46,899 nucleotides of DNA from Alphaproteobacteria bacterium RIFCSPHIGHO2_02_FULL_46_13 (GCA_001767915.1 MEMI01000048.1:1-46899); one strand, 5' to 3'; shown: positions 7,218 through 18,700, counted from the first letter of the stretch. Made by a program: numbers and translations. The notes: generated by a model from the sequence alone, not told the origin.

Positions 7218-7379
7218 ATGAGCGAAAAACCAAAAAGTCCAGCGAAACCCGCACCTGTAACGCCTGAAACCCCCGTTTCTTCTCCTGCAACGCCGCAACC
7301 GGAATATGGTGGGCGTAAGGGGCCAGAGGCCACGCGCTATGGCGATTGGGAAATGAACGGGAAATGTGTTGATTTTTAA
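7218..7379 (+). CDS. DUF1674 / SDHAF4-like succinate dehydrogenase assembly factor
   Basis: This is a 53-residue gene, too short for most length filters. A Pro/Lys-rich N-terminal half is followed by GGRKGPEATRYGDWEMNGKC and a terminal VDF. That is the conserved C-terminal signature of DUF1674, the bacterial counterpart of eukaryotic SDHAF4, which binds and protects the flavinylated SdhA subunit. No strong ribosome site is visible before the ATG at 7218. It ends 12 bp before mutL and probably shares its transcript. The genes for its presumed partner, sdhCDA, lie at 34271-36882 in this window. The family match is confident; the assembly role is transferred from the family. Confidence 0.82.
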   Translation: MSEKPKSPAKPAPVTPETPVSSPATPQPEYGGRKGPEATRYGDWEMNGKCVDF

Positions 7380-7391
7380 AGGGGTCCGTCC

Positions 7392-9212
7392 ATGAGAATC
7401 CGCCGCCTTCCCGATAATCTGGTTAACCAGATCGCCGCTGGTGAAGTCATTGAACGCCCTGCTGCAGCTATTAAGGAATTGGTTGAAAACGCAATTGATG
7501 CCGACAGCACATGGATCGAAGTAGAACTGATCGAGGGCGGCAAAGACCTGATGATTGTCCGTGACAACGGATACGGCATGGGCGCAGAAGATTTGATGGC
7601 GGCACTTGACCGTCATGCGACCTCGAAACTCCCCACATCTGACCTGACCAATATTTGTTTTTTGGGGTTTAGGGGTGAAGCTTTACCGTCTATTGCCTCT
7701 GTCTCCAAAATGAAAGTATCAACCCGCGAACGCGGCGGCGATGCCCATGAGATTGAAATTATCGACGGACAAAAACAACCGATCAAGCCGTCCGCCCAGA
7801 ATGAAGGCACAACCATTGAGGTGCGCGATCTTTTCTCGCTCACCCCCGCACGATTAAAATTTTTAAAAACGTCGGCGACAGAGTATGGCGCGGTCAAAGA
7901 TATGCTGCAACGGCTTGCCATGGCCTATCCTCACATCTCCTTCCGTCTGACCCATAACGGGGCGACATCTTTTCATTATCCTGTGTTGGACAATGCCCTT
8001 GAAAGCCTTGGGCAGCAACGTTTGCGCCATATTATGGGCGATGATTTTGTCAGCAATGCCATTCCGGTTGACGCCGAACGCCAAGGCATTCGCCTGACGG
8101 GATGGATTGGCAAGCCGACCCATAATGCGGGGACTGCGCAAAAACAATTCCTGTTTGTGAATGGACGTGCGGTGCGCGATAAACTCCTCCTCGGCGCCAT
8201 CCGTGCAGGATATATGGATGTGATGGCCAAAGACCGTTACCCTGTTGTCTCGCTCTTCCTCACCGTGCCGCCCGAAGAAGTGGATGTGAACGTCCACCCC
8301 GCGAAAGCCGAAGTCCGTTTCCGCGATTCATCAATTGTGCGTGGCCTTATCGTCTCAACCATTCGTTATGCTCTCAACGGACAAAATATTGCGCCCGTGA
8401 CCTCCCTCACCGATGAACTGGTCAATCGTCTGGAGCAGCAACGCAGCAATCAGGCGAGCCAGCCCTATAACCCTCGCTCGATGCTCACCAGCTATTCCGC
8501 ACCCAGCGGGTCTTCCTATGGGCATTTGGCGGAACGTGTCACCAATGCCTTCCAACCACAGATGGATTTTATGCCCTCTGCACGTTTTGAAGCGCCGATG
8601 CCGGTGACCGAAGATGTGGCTGATGAAAATTATCCCTTAGGCTCCGCTCGCGCCCAGATACATGAAAATTATATCATCACCCAAACCGCAGGCGGCATTG
8701 TGATTGTCGATCAACATGCGGCGCATGAACGCCTGACCTATGAACGGTTTAAAGCGCAAATGGCCGAAACAGGAATCCCTGTTCAAGGTCTTCTGACCCC
8801 TGAAATTATTGCGATGGATGATGTTGATTGTGCGCGCCTTCTCGAATCCCGCGACCTTTTCGCAAAATCGGGGTTAGAGATCGAAGCCTTTGGCGCGGGT
8901 GCGATTGCCGTCCGTTCCATCCCCGCCCTGTTATCCGGTCGCATCAATCTCAAAAATTTGCTGCAGGATTTAGCCGATGATTTGCGTGAGCATGAAAAGG
9001 CCACAGCCCTTGAAGAAAAAATCAACCATGTCCTCTCGACCATGGCTTGTCATGGCTCTGTCCGCTCGGGGCGACGCCTGACTGTTCCTGAAATGAACGC
9101 GCTTCTCCGCGACATGGAAAGCACGCCTTTATCAGGGCAATGCAATCACGGACGCCCAACTTTTGTTGCACTCTCCCTCGACGATATTGAAAAATTATTC
9201 GGACGGAAATAG
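7392..9212 (+). CDS. mutL: DNA mismatch repair protein MutL
   Basis: MutL couples mismatch recognition by MutS to strand incision and removal. The 606 residues contain the GHKL ATPase domain, with VNQIAAGEVIERPAAAIKEL, the DNGYGM box and GFRGEALPSIASV. A transducer domain ends near residue 330 (VDVNVHPAKAEVRF). After a linker rich in Ser and Gln comes the C-terminal dimerisation and endonuclease domain. The latter holds DQHAAHERLTYE, which fits the DQHA-x2-E-x4-E metal-binding motif. CNHGRPT near the end is a variant of the usual CPHGRP motif. This implies a nicking-type MutL of organisms without MutH. It starts 12 bp after the SDHAF4-like gene. Confidence 0.96.
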   Translation: MRIRRLPDNLVNQIAAGEVIERPAAAIKELVENAIDADSTWIEVELIEGGKDLMIVRDNGYGMGAEDLMAALDRHATSKLPTSDLTNICFLGFRGEALPSIASVSKMKVSTRERGGDAHEIEIIDGQKQPIKPSAQNEGTTIEVRDLFSLTPARLKFLKTSATEYGAVKDMLQRLAMAYPHISFRLTHNGATSFHYPVLDNALESLGQQRLRHIMGDDFVSNAIPVDAERQGIRLTGWIGKPTHNAGTAQKQFLFVNGRAVRDKLLLGAIRAGYMDVMAKDRYPVVSLFLTVPPEEVDVNVHPAKAEVRFRDSSIVRGLIVSTIRYALNGQNIAPVTSLTDELVNRLEQQRSNQASQPYNPRSMLTSYSAPSGSSYGHLAERVTNAFQPQMDFMPSARFEAPMPVTEDVADENYPLGSARAQIHENYIITQTAGGIVIVDQHAAHERLTYERFKAQMAETGIPVQGLLTPEIIAMDDVDCARLLESRDLFAKSGLEIEAFGAGAIAVRSIPALLSGRINLKNLLQDLADDLREHEKATALEEKINHVLSTMACHGSVRSGRRLTVPEMNALLRDMESTPLSGQCNHGRPTFVALSLDDIEKLFGRK

Positions 9213-9224
9213 AAGGAAACTAAA

Positions 9225-9734
9225 ATGAAAATGACCAGTCAAGATCAACTCAAATATTGCTATTACGCCTTTGCACTCTGCGCCGTCACCACATCCATTC
9301 CCCAGATGGCGGTGCAGTCTTTCGCCATGGTCTTTTCGATTATGATCATCATCGCTTTCTATGTCTTGCGCCGCAAATGGGACAAAGAAACATTCGAATA
9401 TAAAGAGGCCAGCCGGATCATTAAATTATTCTGGGTCTGGTCAGCCATTTATGTTGCGGGCATGTTTATCGCAGGACTCCTCATCTCGTCCTTTGGCGAC
9501 ATGACCAAAATAAATGAATGGACGGAATCCGTGGTGCAAGGGACAGCCATGCCCGATGAAGAAAGCCTGAAACAAGTCACACAGGACTATATGGATACGA
9601 ATTTCAAACTGATCATTTCAATGACCATTTTATGCATTCTGCCCGCCCAGATTTATGCGGCTCTCCGCATCAAACAGGGGCTTTCCCGCATCCAAACCCC
9701 TCCGGAAACCCCACCCGAGGCGATTATAGGCTAA
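9225..9734 (+). CDS. Unknown membrane protein with four predicted helices
   Basis: This 169-residue protein is not assigned to a family. Hydrophobic segments are visible at about residues 10-45 (two helices), 66-90 and 128-150. A soluble acidic loop (residues 92-125) and a proline-rich C-terminus (QTPPETPPEAIIG) are also present. An AAGGAAA ribosome site precedes the ATG at 9225. It begins 12 bp after mutL and is probably co-transcribed with it. It resembles small alphaproteobacterial membrane proteins of unknown role. No active-site residues are apparent. Confidence 0.65.
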   Translation: MKMTSQDQLKYCYYAFALCAVTTSIPQMAVQSFAMVFSIMIIIAFYVLRRKWDKETFEYKEASRIIKLFWVWSAIYVAGMFIAGLLISSFGDMTKINEWTESVVQGTAMPDEESLKQVTQDYMDTNFKLIISMTILCILPAQIYAALRIKQGLSRIQTPPETPPEAIIG

Positions 9735-9798
9735 AATTTTGTATTTTTTGCTGGTCAAAACGCATAAGATAGTCTAGTAAACTAACAATCACGGACCT

Positions 9799-9874
9799 AG
9801 GGGTATAGCTCAGTTGGTAGAGCATCGGTCTCCAAAACCGAGGGTCGATGGTTCGAGTCCTTCTGCCCCTGCCA
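9799..9874 (+). tRNA. tRNA-Trp (anticodon CCA), 3' CCA encoded
   Basis: The acceptor stem AGGGGTA/TGCCCCT contains one T-G pair and is followed by discriminator G and CCA. The anticodon stem CGGT/ACCG encloses a loop with CCA at 34-36. The T arm GGTTCGAGTCC is standard. The usual downstream partner in many proteobacteria, secE-nusG, is absent here; the next gene is a convergent iron permease. Confidence 0.96.
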
Positions 9875-9899
9875 GTTCCGGAGATTTCTCTTTGATGCC

Positions 9900-10673
9900 T
9901 TATTGTGGCGTTGCCATCTTTTTGAATTTATCCTGAATAATTCCGAAGGCCAGCCAGAGGCATGGAACGGCGATCATGACATAGAGCAAGATTTGACCCA
10001 TGGTTGAGTTGGGTTCGATAATTTCTGTGGCGGTGTGGAATGCAAAATTATCGATGAACGGTAATGCATCGGCCTCGGATAATTCGTGCAAGCCATAAAG
10101 TGCGATATGGATCGCAAACGCAATCAGGAACACGCCTGTTGTTTGCAAAAATAATTTCAGATTGATCAAATGCGCATAACGCACCCACAAGAACCCGATC
10201 AAGCCTGTCGCGCAAAGCCCAATAGAAGTTCCGCCGAGAATGCTGGAGAGGGTCGAGTCTTGTGCAAGGCTACTTAACATCAAAGCGGTTTCAACCCCTT
10301 CACGGGCAACCATCAGGAAGGTGAACAAGAATAGTCCAATCAATGCCGGGACAGTTGCTTTGGCAATATGGGTGTCAATTTTGGATGTCACGGATGAGCG
10401 AATGGTTTTTGCGGTTCTCATCACATGGATGGTTAAACTGGCAACCAAAGCGCCCGATATCAAGGCCAATATGCCTTCGCTGAACGGACTTTCGGCCAGT
10501 TCATCTGTGACAACGCCAATAGCGGCAGAAAACACAAGAGCTGCTATCGCTCCGCCATAAACCGCAGGGGTGAGGGCTGTTTTTCCGGTTTGGCGGAGAT
10601 AGGCCACAATCAGGGCAATAATCAGAAAAGATTCAAGACCTTCGCGAAAGACAATCAAAGCCGATTCAAACAT
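9900..10673 (-). CDS. FTR1-family high-affinity iron permease
   Basis: This 257-residue inner-membrane protein has about seven hydrophobic segments. The two REGxE motifs that define the FTR1/EfeU iron permeases are both present: REGLES near residue 10 and REGVET near residue 124. It probably imports ferric or ferrous iron, but the partners EfeO and EfeB are not next to it. The gene is preceded by a short inverted repeat (CTCTC-N6-GAGAG at 10706-10721) that might be a regulator site. It is convergent with tRNA-Trp and divergent from the TpsB gene. A role in lead or another metal uptake within the family cannot be excluded. Confidence 0.88.
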   Translation of the reverse strand: MFESALIVFREGLESFLIIALIVAYLRQTGKTALTPAVYGGAIAALVFSAAIGVVTDELAESPFSEGILALISGALVASLTIHVMRTAKTIRSSVTSKIDTHIAKATVPALIGLFLFTFLMVAREGVETALMLSSLAQDSTLSSILGGTSIGLCATGLIGFLWVRYAHLINLKLFLQTTGVFLIAFAIHIALYGLHELSEADALPFIDNFAFHTATEIIEPNSTMGQILLYVMIAVPCLWLAFGIIQDKFKKMATPQ

Positions 10674-10705
10674 GGCACACCCTTAAAAAACCTAATTAAT
10701 AATGA

Positions 10706-10721
10706 CTCTCAAATTAGAGAG
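10706..10721. promoter_or_regulatory. Inverted repeat upstream of the iron permease
   Basis: CTCTC and GAGAG flank a six-base AT-rich spacer about 35 bp upstream of the permease start, next to an AT-rich Fur-like stretch (TTAATAATGA). It could be an operator for an iron-responsive regulator. The match to any known consensus is weak. Confidence 0.3.
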
Positions 10722-10885
10722 CAGAGAAAATTTTGTAAAGACAATTGTAGGACGGTCAAGAAGACCTGTCTCCATTCAGGGCAGATCGATACACAATAAT
10801 CGTTTATAAACTATATGCGTCAAGCCTTTGCGCTTGATTTTCCCCCTCCCCCTTGTAGTCTGGTTTACTGGAAAAGACTGTAACC

Positions 10886-12589
10886 ATGATGAAGCCGACC
10901 AGAGTTCTGCCTTTATGCTGCGCCATATTATATATGTTTGGTGCTGCGTCGGCTTATGCGACAAGTGTTCCGTCATCGGCTGACCCAGCGCGTCAATTGC
11001 CCGAAACCCAACCCAAATTACCCGATTTCAAGAAAACCGAGCCGGATAACCGCCCGCAGCAAACGAGCATTGCCAATGCTCCCGAGGGTTCAGAGACCGC
11101 TTTTTTTGTTTTAAAATCCATTCATATCAAAGGCATGACGGCTTATAAGACGTCCGATATAGAAGCGCTCTATGCCGCCGATCTGGAGCAAAAAATATCG
11201 GTTAAACGTCTCTTTGATATTATGAACGCGATCCAGAAAAAATATCTGGAGGGTGGCTATGGCCTCTCCCGCGTTGTCATGCCCGATCAGGATGTGATTG
11301 CGGGTGATGTTACATTCGAGGTGATTGAAGGGTATGCGGCGGAAGTCTCACTCGACGGCGACTTTCCAAAGAGTGCGGTTTTGGATGATGCACAAAAACA
11401 AATTGCGGATATGCGCCCGCTGAATACCAAAAAACTGGAAAAATTGCTGCTGACCCTCAATGACCTGTCAGGGTTGAATGTCAGTGCGGTTTTAACGCCT
11501 TTGAAAACGCAAGAGGCGGCGGGTGGTGTCCATCTGATTTTAAAACAAAACCCCGAAAAATCCTATGCAGCATTTTTAAGTATGAATAATCACGGGTCAC
11601 GCTATAGCGGCCCGATACAGCTTGTTGCAAACGCCAAAAAATCAAGCGTTATCACGCCGTATGATGAAATCAGCACAACATTATCCGCAGCAATTCCGAT
11701 GACGGAAATGCGCTATGCGGGGATCAAATATCAAAAACCTGTTTGGGGCGCACACGGCCTGAATCTGGAATTGGAAGCATCGGCCAGTCGTACCGTTCCG
11801 GGGGATAACCTCAAAGACTTGGATGTCAAAGGACAATCCCAATCCTTTAAATCCGGCCTTTCATATTCCCCTATTCGCGCGCGCAGCCAAACATTAGAAC
11901 TTCATACCGGCTTTGAACTCCGCCAGTCCAAAACCGATTTTTTGGGATCGGAATTATATGATGATCGGTTGCGGATTTTTAGTTTTGGTGCAAATTATAA
12001 CAATGCCGATTCATGGGATGGCCTGAATGCGTTTGAACTGACCTACAGCCAAGGGTTAAATATTCTTGGGGTGCGCGAAGCAGGTTCGCCGAATTTATCG
12101 AGAAGCGAAGGCCGCCCAGATTTTCACAAATTCTACATCTCTGCGGGTCGTTTGCAGGCCCTTCCCTATCAGTTTGAATTCCTGACCGCGCTTCAGGGGC
12201 AATATGCCTTTGACCCGCTTTTATCATCCGAAGAATTTGGCTTTGGCGGCGGGCAATTTGGTCGCGGCTATGATCCGTCAGAAATTGCGGGCGACAAGGG
12301 TGTCTCGGCGTCTTTCGAACTGCGTCGCAATCTATTTATCGGCAACCCGAATTTTGCGTATCAGGGGTACGGGTTTTTTGATATTGGTAAAATATGGAAC
12401 ATTGACCCGAGTGCGAGTGACAAAATATCTGCTGCATCCACTGGCGTAGGACTTCGCATAGGGACGTCTTATGGATGGTCGGGCGATATTAATCTAGCTG
12501 TGCCATTGACCAAAAAACCCGATAATGCCCCGAAATATACCAATGGGCAAAGCCCGCGTATCCTCTTTTCAGTTCAAAAAGCCTTTTAA
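10886..12589 (+). CDS. TpsB outer-membrane transporter of a two-partner secretion system (ShlB/FhaC family)
   Basis: This Omp85-related transporter would move the large TpsA protein encoded just downstream across the outer membrane. The 567 residues start with a signal peptide ending in ASAYA. A proline-rich stretch follows, then a POTRA domain at roughly residues 72-150 (FVLKSIHIKGMTAYKTSDIE through VTFEVIEGYAAEVSL). A second periplasmic segment and a beta-barrel follow, starting near residue 220. The signature RGYDPSEIAGDKGVS near residue 465 corresponds to the conserved L6 RGY loop. The final residue is an aromatic Phe, as in many outer-membrane proteins. The start codon has only a weak purine-rich leader. 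The next gene starts 172 bp downstream. Confidence 0.93.
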   Translation: MMKPTRVLPLCCAILYMFGAASAYATSVPSSADPARQLPETQPKLPDFKKTEPDNRPQQTSIANAPEGSETAFFVLKSIHIKGMTAYKTSDIEALYAADLEQKISVKRLFDIMNAIQKKYLEGGYGLSRVVMPDQDVIAGDVTFEVIEGYAAEVSLDGDFPKSAVLDDAQKQIADMRPLNTKKLEKLLLTLNDLSGLNVSAVLTPLKTQEAAGGVHLILKQNPEKSYAAFLSMNNHGSRYSGPIQLVANAKKSSVITPYDEISTTLSAAIPMTEMRYAGIKYQKPVWGAHGLNLELEASASRTVPGDNLKDLDVKGQSQSFKSGLSYSPIRARSQTLELHTGFELRQSKTDFLGSELYDDRLRIFSFGANYNNADSWDGLNAFELTYSQGLNILGVREAGSPNLSRSEGRPDFHKFYISAGRLQALPYQFEFLTALQGQYAFDPLLSSEEFGFGGGQFGRGYDPSEIAGDKGVSASFELRRNLFIGNPNFAYQGYGFFDIGKIWNIDPSASDKISAASTGVGLRIGTSYGWSGDINLAVPLTKKPDNAPKYTNGQSPRILFSVQKAF

Positions 12590-12718
12590 TATCAGGTCAT
12601 TCCCGTTTTTTGCTGCGCCGCAAAATCTCTTTACCTAAAAATATCTGAATATAACAACGATATGAAAAGAATTGTTCTTCCTTCAAAAGATTATTCCAAA
12701 ACAAATATTTAACGGAAA

Positions 12719-12753
12719 TTATCCACAGAATGTGTTAAAATAATTGTGGATAG
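12719..12753. promoter_or_regulatory. Inverted pair of DnaA-box-like sites upstream of tpsA
   Basis: TTATCCACA at 12719-12727 is a perfect DnaA box. TGTGGATAG at 12745-12753 is an inverted box with one end mismatch. The facing arms share ATCCACA. They lie 9 bp before the ATG of the TpsA gene, so any protein bound here would affect its transcription or translation start. Binding by DnaA is inferred; another regulator using this palindrome is equally possible. Confidence 0.4.
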
Positions 12754-12761
12754 TTTTATAG

Positions 12762-15700
12762 ATGCATTCGAATTTTAAAAAACGCTTATTCGGCAGGTTT
12801 TTGAATACAACCGCTTGTATTGTGGCTGTAACAGCGTTTGCGCACGATTCTTTTGCTGCACCCGAAGGATCACTCATTGTCGGGGGCGCGGCTTTGGTAA
12901 CCCAAGCGGGGGCGGATACCGTTATCCAACAAAGTTCAAACCGTGCCATTATCCGCTGGAACAGCTTTGATGTTGCGCAACATGAGAAAGTCACTTTCCA
13001 GCAACCATCCGAAAATTCCGTTACCGTCAACCGCATTACCGACACCAAATCATCCCGCATCGACGGAAATATTTCTGCCAATGGCAAATTGGTAATGATC
13101 AACCCGAACGGCATTGTCTTCGGGGCAACTTCACGCGTTGATGTTGGGTCACTGGTCGCGACAACCAGTGATATAGATGACGATGTGGCCTTTATGGCGG
13201 GCGGCCCCGCCAATTTTACAAAGAGCGGCAACCCCAATGCCAAGATTATCAACGCGGGAACCATTACAGCGCGCGAGGCTGGCCTTGTGGGGCTTGTGGC
13301 ACCGAATGTCGAAAATAGCGGTGTTATTCAGGCGAAATTAGGCAAGGTTCAACTGGCCTCTGGCGACATTCATACCATTGATTTGGCGGGTGATGGCCTT
13401 ATCAAGATAGAAGTCTCTGACAAGGTTCTCTCGCAAAGCGTTAAAAACACTGGCACGCTTCAGGCCGATGGCGGGGAAATTTTAATGACCGCTGCCCAAG
13501 GTCGTGCTGCATTGGACGCCGTTATCTCGAACCATGGACGTATTCAAACGGGAACGATTTTCGCAACCAATGGTCAGGTAGCAAAAAAAGGTAAAGTCAC
13601 CATCAAGGCCGCAACAACAACCGGCGCCCCCAAAACCAAAATTATCAATGGCGGGGAAATTGTTGCAGATGGCAGCACAGTTGAAATGATTGCCGATACG
13701 GTCAATCTTGAGAACACATCCACCATATCGGTTGCGTCTGATAACGGTGGCGGCGCAGTTTATATCGGCGGGGCACGACAAGGCGGAGCATCTCTCCCCA
13801 CCGCACAAATTTTAAATGTTGATGCAGGATCAATCATTGATGCAAGTGCCTTAAAACAAGGCAATGGTGGCGAAGTCGTCCTATGGTCGAATTTGCAAAC
13901 CAATTTCGGCGGCAAAATTATTTCAACAGGCGGATCAATCTCCGGCAATGGCGGCGAAGTCGAAGTCTCGAGCAAAGGCCGCCTGAATTACCAAGGCTTT
14001 ACAGATTTAACCGCAGCCAATGGGCGTATGGGACATTTATTGCTCGACCCGACCGATATCCTGATTACCTCCGCCCCCGATCAGAATATGTCAGGGTCAT
14101 CGCCCTTTACCCCGACAATTGATGACGGCCCATCTATATTAGATGTTGCGACTTTAACCTCCGCTCTGGGGTCGGCAAGTGTAACCGTCCAGACCCGCGC
14201 GACCGGAAGCCAGCTAGGGGACATTACCGTTGACGCACCCATTACTTGGGGATCAGGCAATAGCCTGACCCTTGATGCGCATCATGACATTATTATCAAT
14301 CAGGCGATCACAGGGGATAACCTGACCCTGATTGCGGGGAATGATACGCAGATTGGAGCGGCTCTCGCAGGAACAGGCACATTGTCTATTATGCAGGGAT
14401 CCGATTCCCAAACCATGGGAATTGGCAATGGTTCTGCGGGAACTTTACAAATCGACACGGCAGAATTAAGTCAGATCGCAAGTGGCTGGAATCAGGTCGT
14501 CCTCGGGCGCGCAACAAGCACCGCCCTGATGGAAGTCAAGGCCGCCACATGGAACAATAATGTTATCTTACAATCGGATACAGGAACAATCCATATTGAT
14601 GGCACTCAAAATTTTGGCACACATAGTTTATCCATCACAACAAATGGCGATCCCTCCCTGACGGGTCAGATTTACGGGACTGGCACACTCTCTATCTCTT
14701 CCCTTGACCCCAGTGTCGGGATTGGTGTGGGAACAGGGCAAACAGGCGCAGTCCAACTAGATGACAATGACCTTTCCAATATTATGAATGGCTGGTCATC
14801 GCTTGTTTTTGGGAATTCTGCGATGACATCTGATTTGAATGTGGGTGCTTATAGTTGGATGAATAACCTGACCCTTCAGACAGGCACAGGAACTCTCTCA
14901 ATTAACGGCACGCAAAATCTGGGAACGAAGAACCTTTTGATCACAACCGATTCAAACCCCGTGATTGCGGCAGATTTAATCGGAACAGGAAGCCTAACCC
15001 TCCAGCCTCTAAGTGCTGGTACAACGATGGGCATAGGTGCTGGGGCAAGTGGGGTCTATAATATAGATGCTGGTGAATTTGCACATATCCAGAATGGTTG
15101 GTCACAAATTTATGTCGGGCGGAGTGATAGTACAGCCGCGATGGATATGCGCGCCTTATCATGGCTTGATCGCGTGAAACTCTATTCCGGCGCAGGGGTC
15201 ATCAGTATTAATGGCGCGCAAAATTTCAACAATAATCAGGCTGTTTTCCAAACAGATGGCGATATCGCGCTCAACGATACCCTCTCCGGCACAGATCAAT
15301 TGATCTTTTTATCTAATATTGCGGGCACAAGCATCGGGTTAGCGGGTGCAGCGGGAACAATCAATTTAAGTGCGGCAGACCTTAATCAGATACAAAGCGG
15401 TTTTAGCCTCGTTCAATTCGGTTCATTAACAAACCCCGCGGCCAATCCGATGGCGATTGGTGCTTATAATTGGCAAAACAATGTCCTGTTCTCGAACTCA
15501 ACAGGGATTATCTCCTTCACGGGAGCACAGAATTTCGGGGCAAATAACCTAACTATCCGCACAGATTCCGATCTGGATATAGGCGCAAGCCTTACAGGAA
15601 CGGGCACGTTGAATATTCTGGGGCAAACGGCGTCAACGACCATAGGCGTGGGGTCAGGACAAGCAGGGACATTATCCCTCAACGCCACTGATCTCGGAAA

Positions 15701-18700
15701 TATCACCAATGGCTGGTCAGATATTGTCATCGGGCGCACGGACGGCACAGGCGGAATTACCGCAGGGGCACTGACTTGGAATGATAATTTAACTTATCAA
15801 AGCTCAACAGGCCTTATCACAATTGCGGGGGTTCAGACTATGGGCGCAAATACCCTCACCCTATCAACGGATTCAACAGCGGCCATTAATGCGGGACTGA
15901 CGGGAACAGGCACATTAAACCTACGAACCAGTGCCGCCAACACCACAATGGGTTTTGGCACAGGGCAAGCAGGGTCTTTCTTTTTGACGAATGCCTCGGT
16001 CGGAAACATTACAAATGGATGGAGCAATATCGTCATAGGTCGTACAGATGGGACGGGTGATATCAATATCGGGGCGCAGACATGGAATGACAATTTAACC
16101 CTGCAATCGAGTACAGGTTCGATTGTTATTAATGGAACTCAAACACTTGGTGCAAACAATGTGACCTTTAACACAGATGGCGACCCCCAGATCAACGCCC
16201 CAATGAATAGTACAGGCATTCTGACCTTCCAAGGATTGACAGATGCTACAACCATCGGGGTCGGAGCAGGGCAGGCAGGAAGCTTGTCTATCAGCACAAT
16301 AGACCTGAATATTGCCAATAATACATGGTCGAGCATTGTCATTGGGCGCACCACGGGGACAGGAGCTATTAATGCAGGAGGCTTTACGTTGAGCGACCCG
16401 CTTACCCTGCAATCTGGGCTGGGAATCATCACGATTGGGGCGAACATTAACATGAATGCCAACAACCTGACCATCCAGACTGATGCCGATCCGGCAATCA
16501 ACGCATCTTTAAGCGGCACAGGAAATATCAATATTCTCCCCATGAGCAACACCACAACCATCGGGGTCGGATCGGGGCAAACAGGCACAATTTTAATAGA
16601 TGACGCAGAGCAAGCCAGAATTGTGAACGGCTGGGCGAATATCGTGATCGGCAGAACAACTGCAAGCGGCGCGATTAACTTAGGATCTACCCTCACATGG
16701 AATGATAATTTGTTCCTGCGCACCACAGGGCCAGTCACCACCAATGGTGCTCAAAGTTTTTCAACTAATGCTTTTTCCATCCAAACCGATAGCGATCCGA
16801 TATTTAATGGTACATTGAGCGGAACGGGTAGTTTTGCCCTAACCCAGATTGCCACAAACGTTTCTATGGGTTTAGGGAATGGGCAAACAGGAACTGTGAA
16901 CCTGACAGACGCTGAATTAAATAAAATTCTGAATGGTTGGGCGTCTCTTACTTTTGGTTTAACAACTGCCACCGCCGACCTGAATATTGGCGCCTACACA
17001 TGGCAGGATAACCTGACCCTACGGACAAGTACGGGCATTATCAGTGTGAATGGCGCCCAAAATATGGGGAACAACACCCTGAATCTGCTAACCGATGGAA
17101 ATCTTGCCATCAATGCTGCCTTAACAGGAACTGGTACATTAATCATTGCTCCAAACACCAACACAACAATCGGTATTGGTACGGGACAGACGGGTACGGT
17201 CCAACTGAGTGATGCTGAACTGGCAAATATTACCAACGGATGGCTCTCACTGGTCTTTGGGTCGACAACATCGACGGCTGCCGTCAATGTCGGGGCGGAA
17301 ACTTGGAACGATAACGTCACCATCCGCAGCGGATCAGGCGTTATGACGATTGCCGGCGCCCAAAATATGGGCGCAAATAACCTGACCCTATCAACCGACA
17401 GCAATCTGGCTATCAACGCGGCGCTCACTGGTTCAGGCACACTCACAATTATCCCGACCGGTAACACGACGATGGGGATCGGAACGGGGCAAACAGGCAC
17501 ACTTCAGCTCAATGATACCGAGCTTAACAATATCACCGATGGCTGGGGCAATATTGTCTTAGGCACCACAACATCCACCGCCGCCGTGAATGTCGGAGCG
17601 CGCAGCTGGAATGACAATCTGACTCTGAATAGCGGCACAGGATTAATGACTATTGGCGCGGCACAGAATATGGGGGCAAATAACCTGACCATCCAGACCG
17701 ACAGCAATTTGGCGATAAATGGCGACCTGAACGGGACGGGGATATTGACCATTCGTCCGGCAGCAAACGCCACAACAATTGGCCTTGGTACGGGACAAAC
17801 AGGCACATTAAACCTGAACGATAGTGAACTTTCGCGTCTGATCAATGGCTGGACACGAATTGACTTTGGACATACCGCAGCAACAGGCGCCTTGAACATC
17901 GGTACCGCCACTTGGAGCGATCCGATCAGATTTATCACAAACACAGGTGTTATCACCATCAATGGCGTCCAGAATTTTGGCGCGAACAACCTTGAAATAT
18001 TGACCAATGCCAACCCAACCTTTAATGCCGCGATTAACGGGACGGGAGTTCTGAATATTTTAGGGGCGGCAGCCGCAACCACGATCGGGATCGGCGACAG
18101 TCAGGTTGGCACATTGCAATTATCCAATACAGAATTGAGTTATGTCCTGACAGGCTGGAGCAACCTTATCTTCGGGTCAAGCAGCCAAACAGGGGGGATG
18201 AATATCGGCGCCTATAACTGGCAATATGATACGACTTTCCGTACGGGGTCAGGCCAAATGACCGTCAACGGTGCAACCAGTACAGGGCAGAATATTTCTT
18301 TCGAAACAGATTCTAACCTTGCCATCAATGACGCATTGAGCGGAACGGGGACCCTGACTATTCGCGGGTCTTCCAATGCAACCAGTATGGGCATTGGCAC
18401 AGCGCAAACGGGAACATTATCCCTAACCGACGCCGAATTAGGCCTATTAGCGGATGGATGGTATAAAATAATACTGGGTCAAAGCAGTTCGACTGGTGTC
18501 GTCAATCTGGGTGCCAAAACATGGACGGATAATTTACAAGTCCTATCCGGCACAGGTCTGATGACAGTGGCGGGTGCCCAAAATATGGGCGCAAATAACC
18601 TAACCCTAGAAACCGATTCCAACCTTGCCATCAATGCCGCTTTGAACGGAACGGGGGCACTGACTATTCGCGGGTCTAACCTTACCACAAGCATTGGTGT

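Noticed and set aside
7167-7616. 149-codon minus-strand frame over the start of mutL and the SDHAF4-like gene
   Set aside because: It lies opposite two well-supported genes, has no recognisable domain and no ribosome site.
12719-12753. Second replication origin upstream of tpsA
   Set aside because: Only two boxes are present, without a wider cluster or unwinding element, and the hemE-side region is far richer in DnaA boxes.
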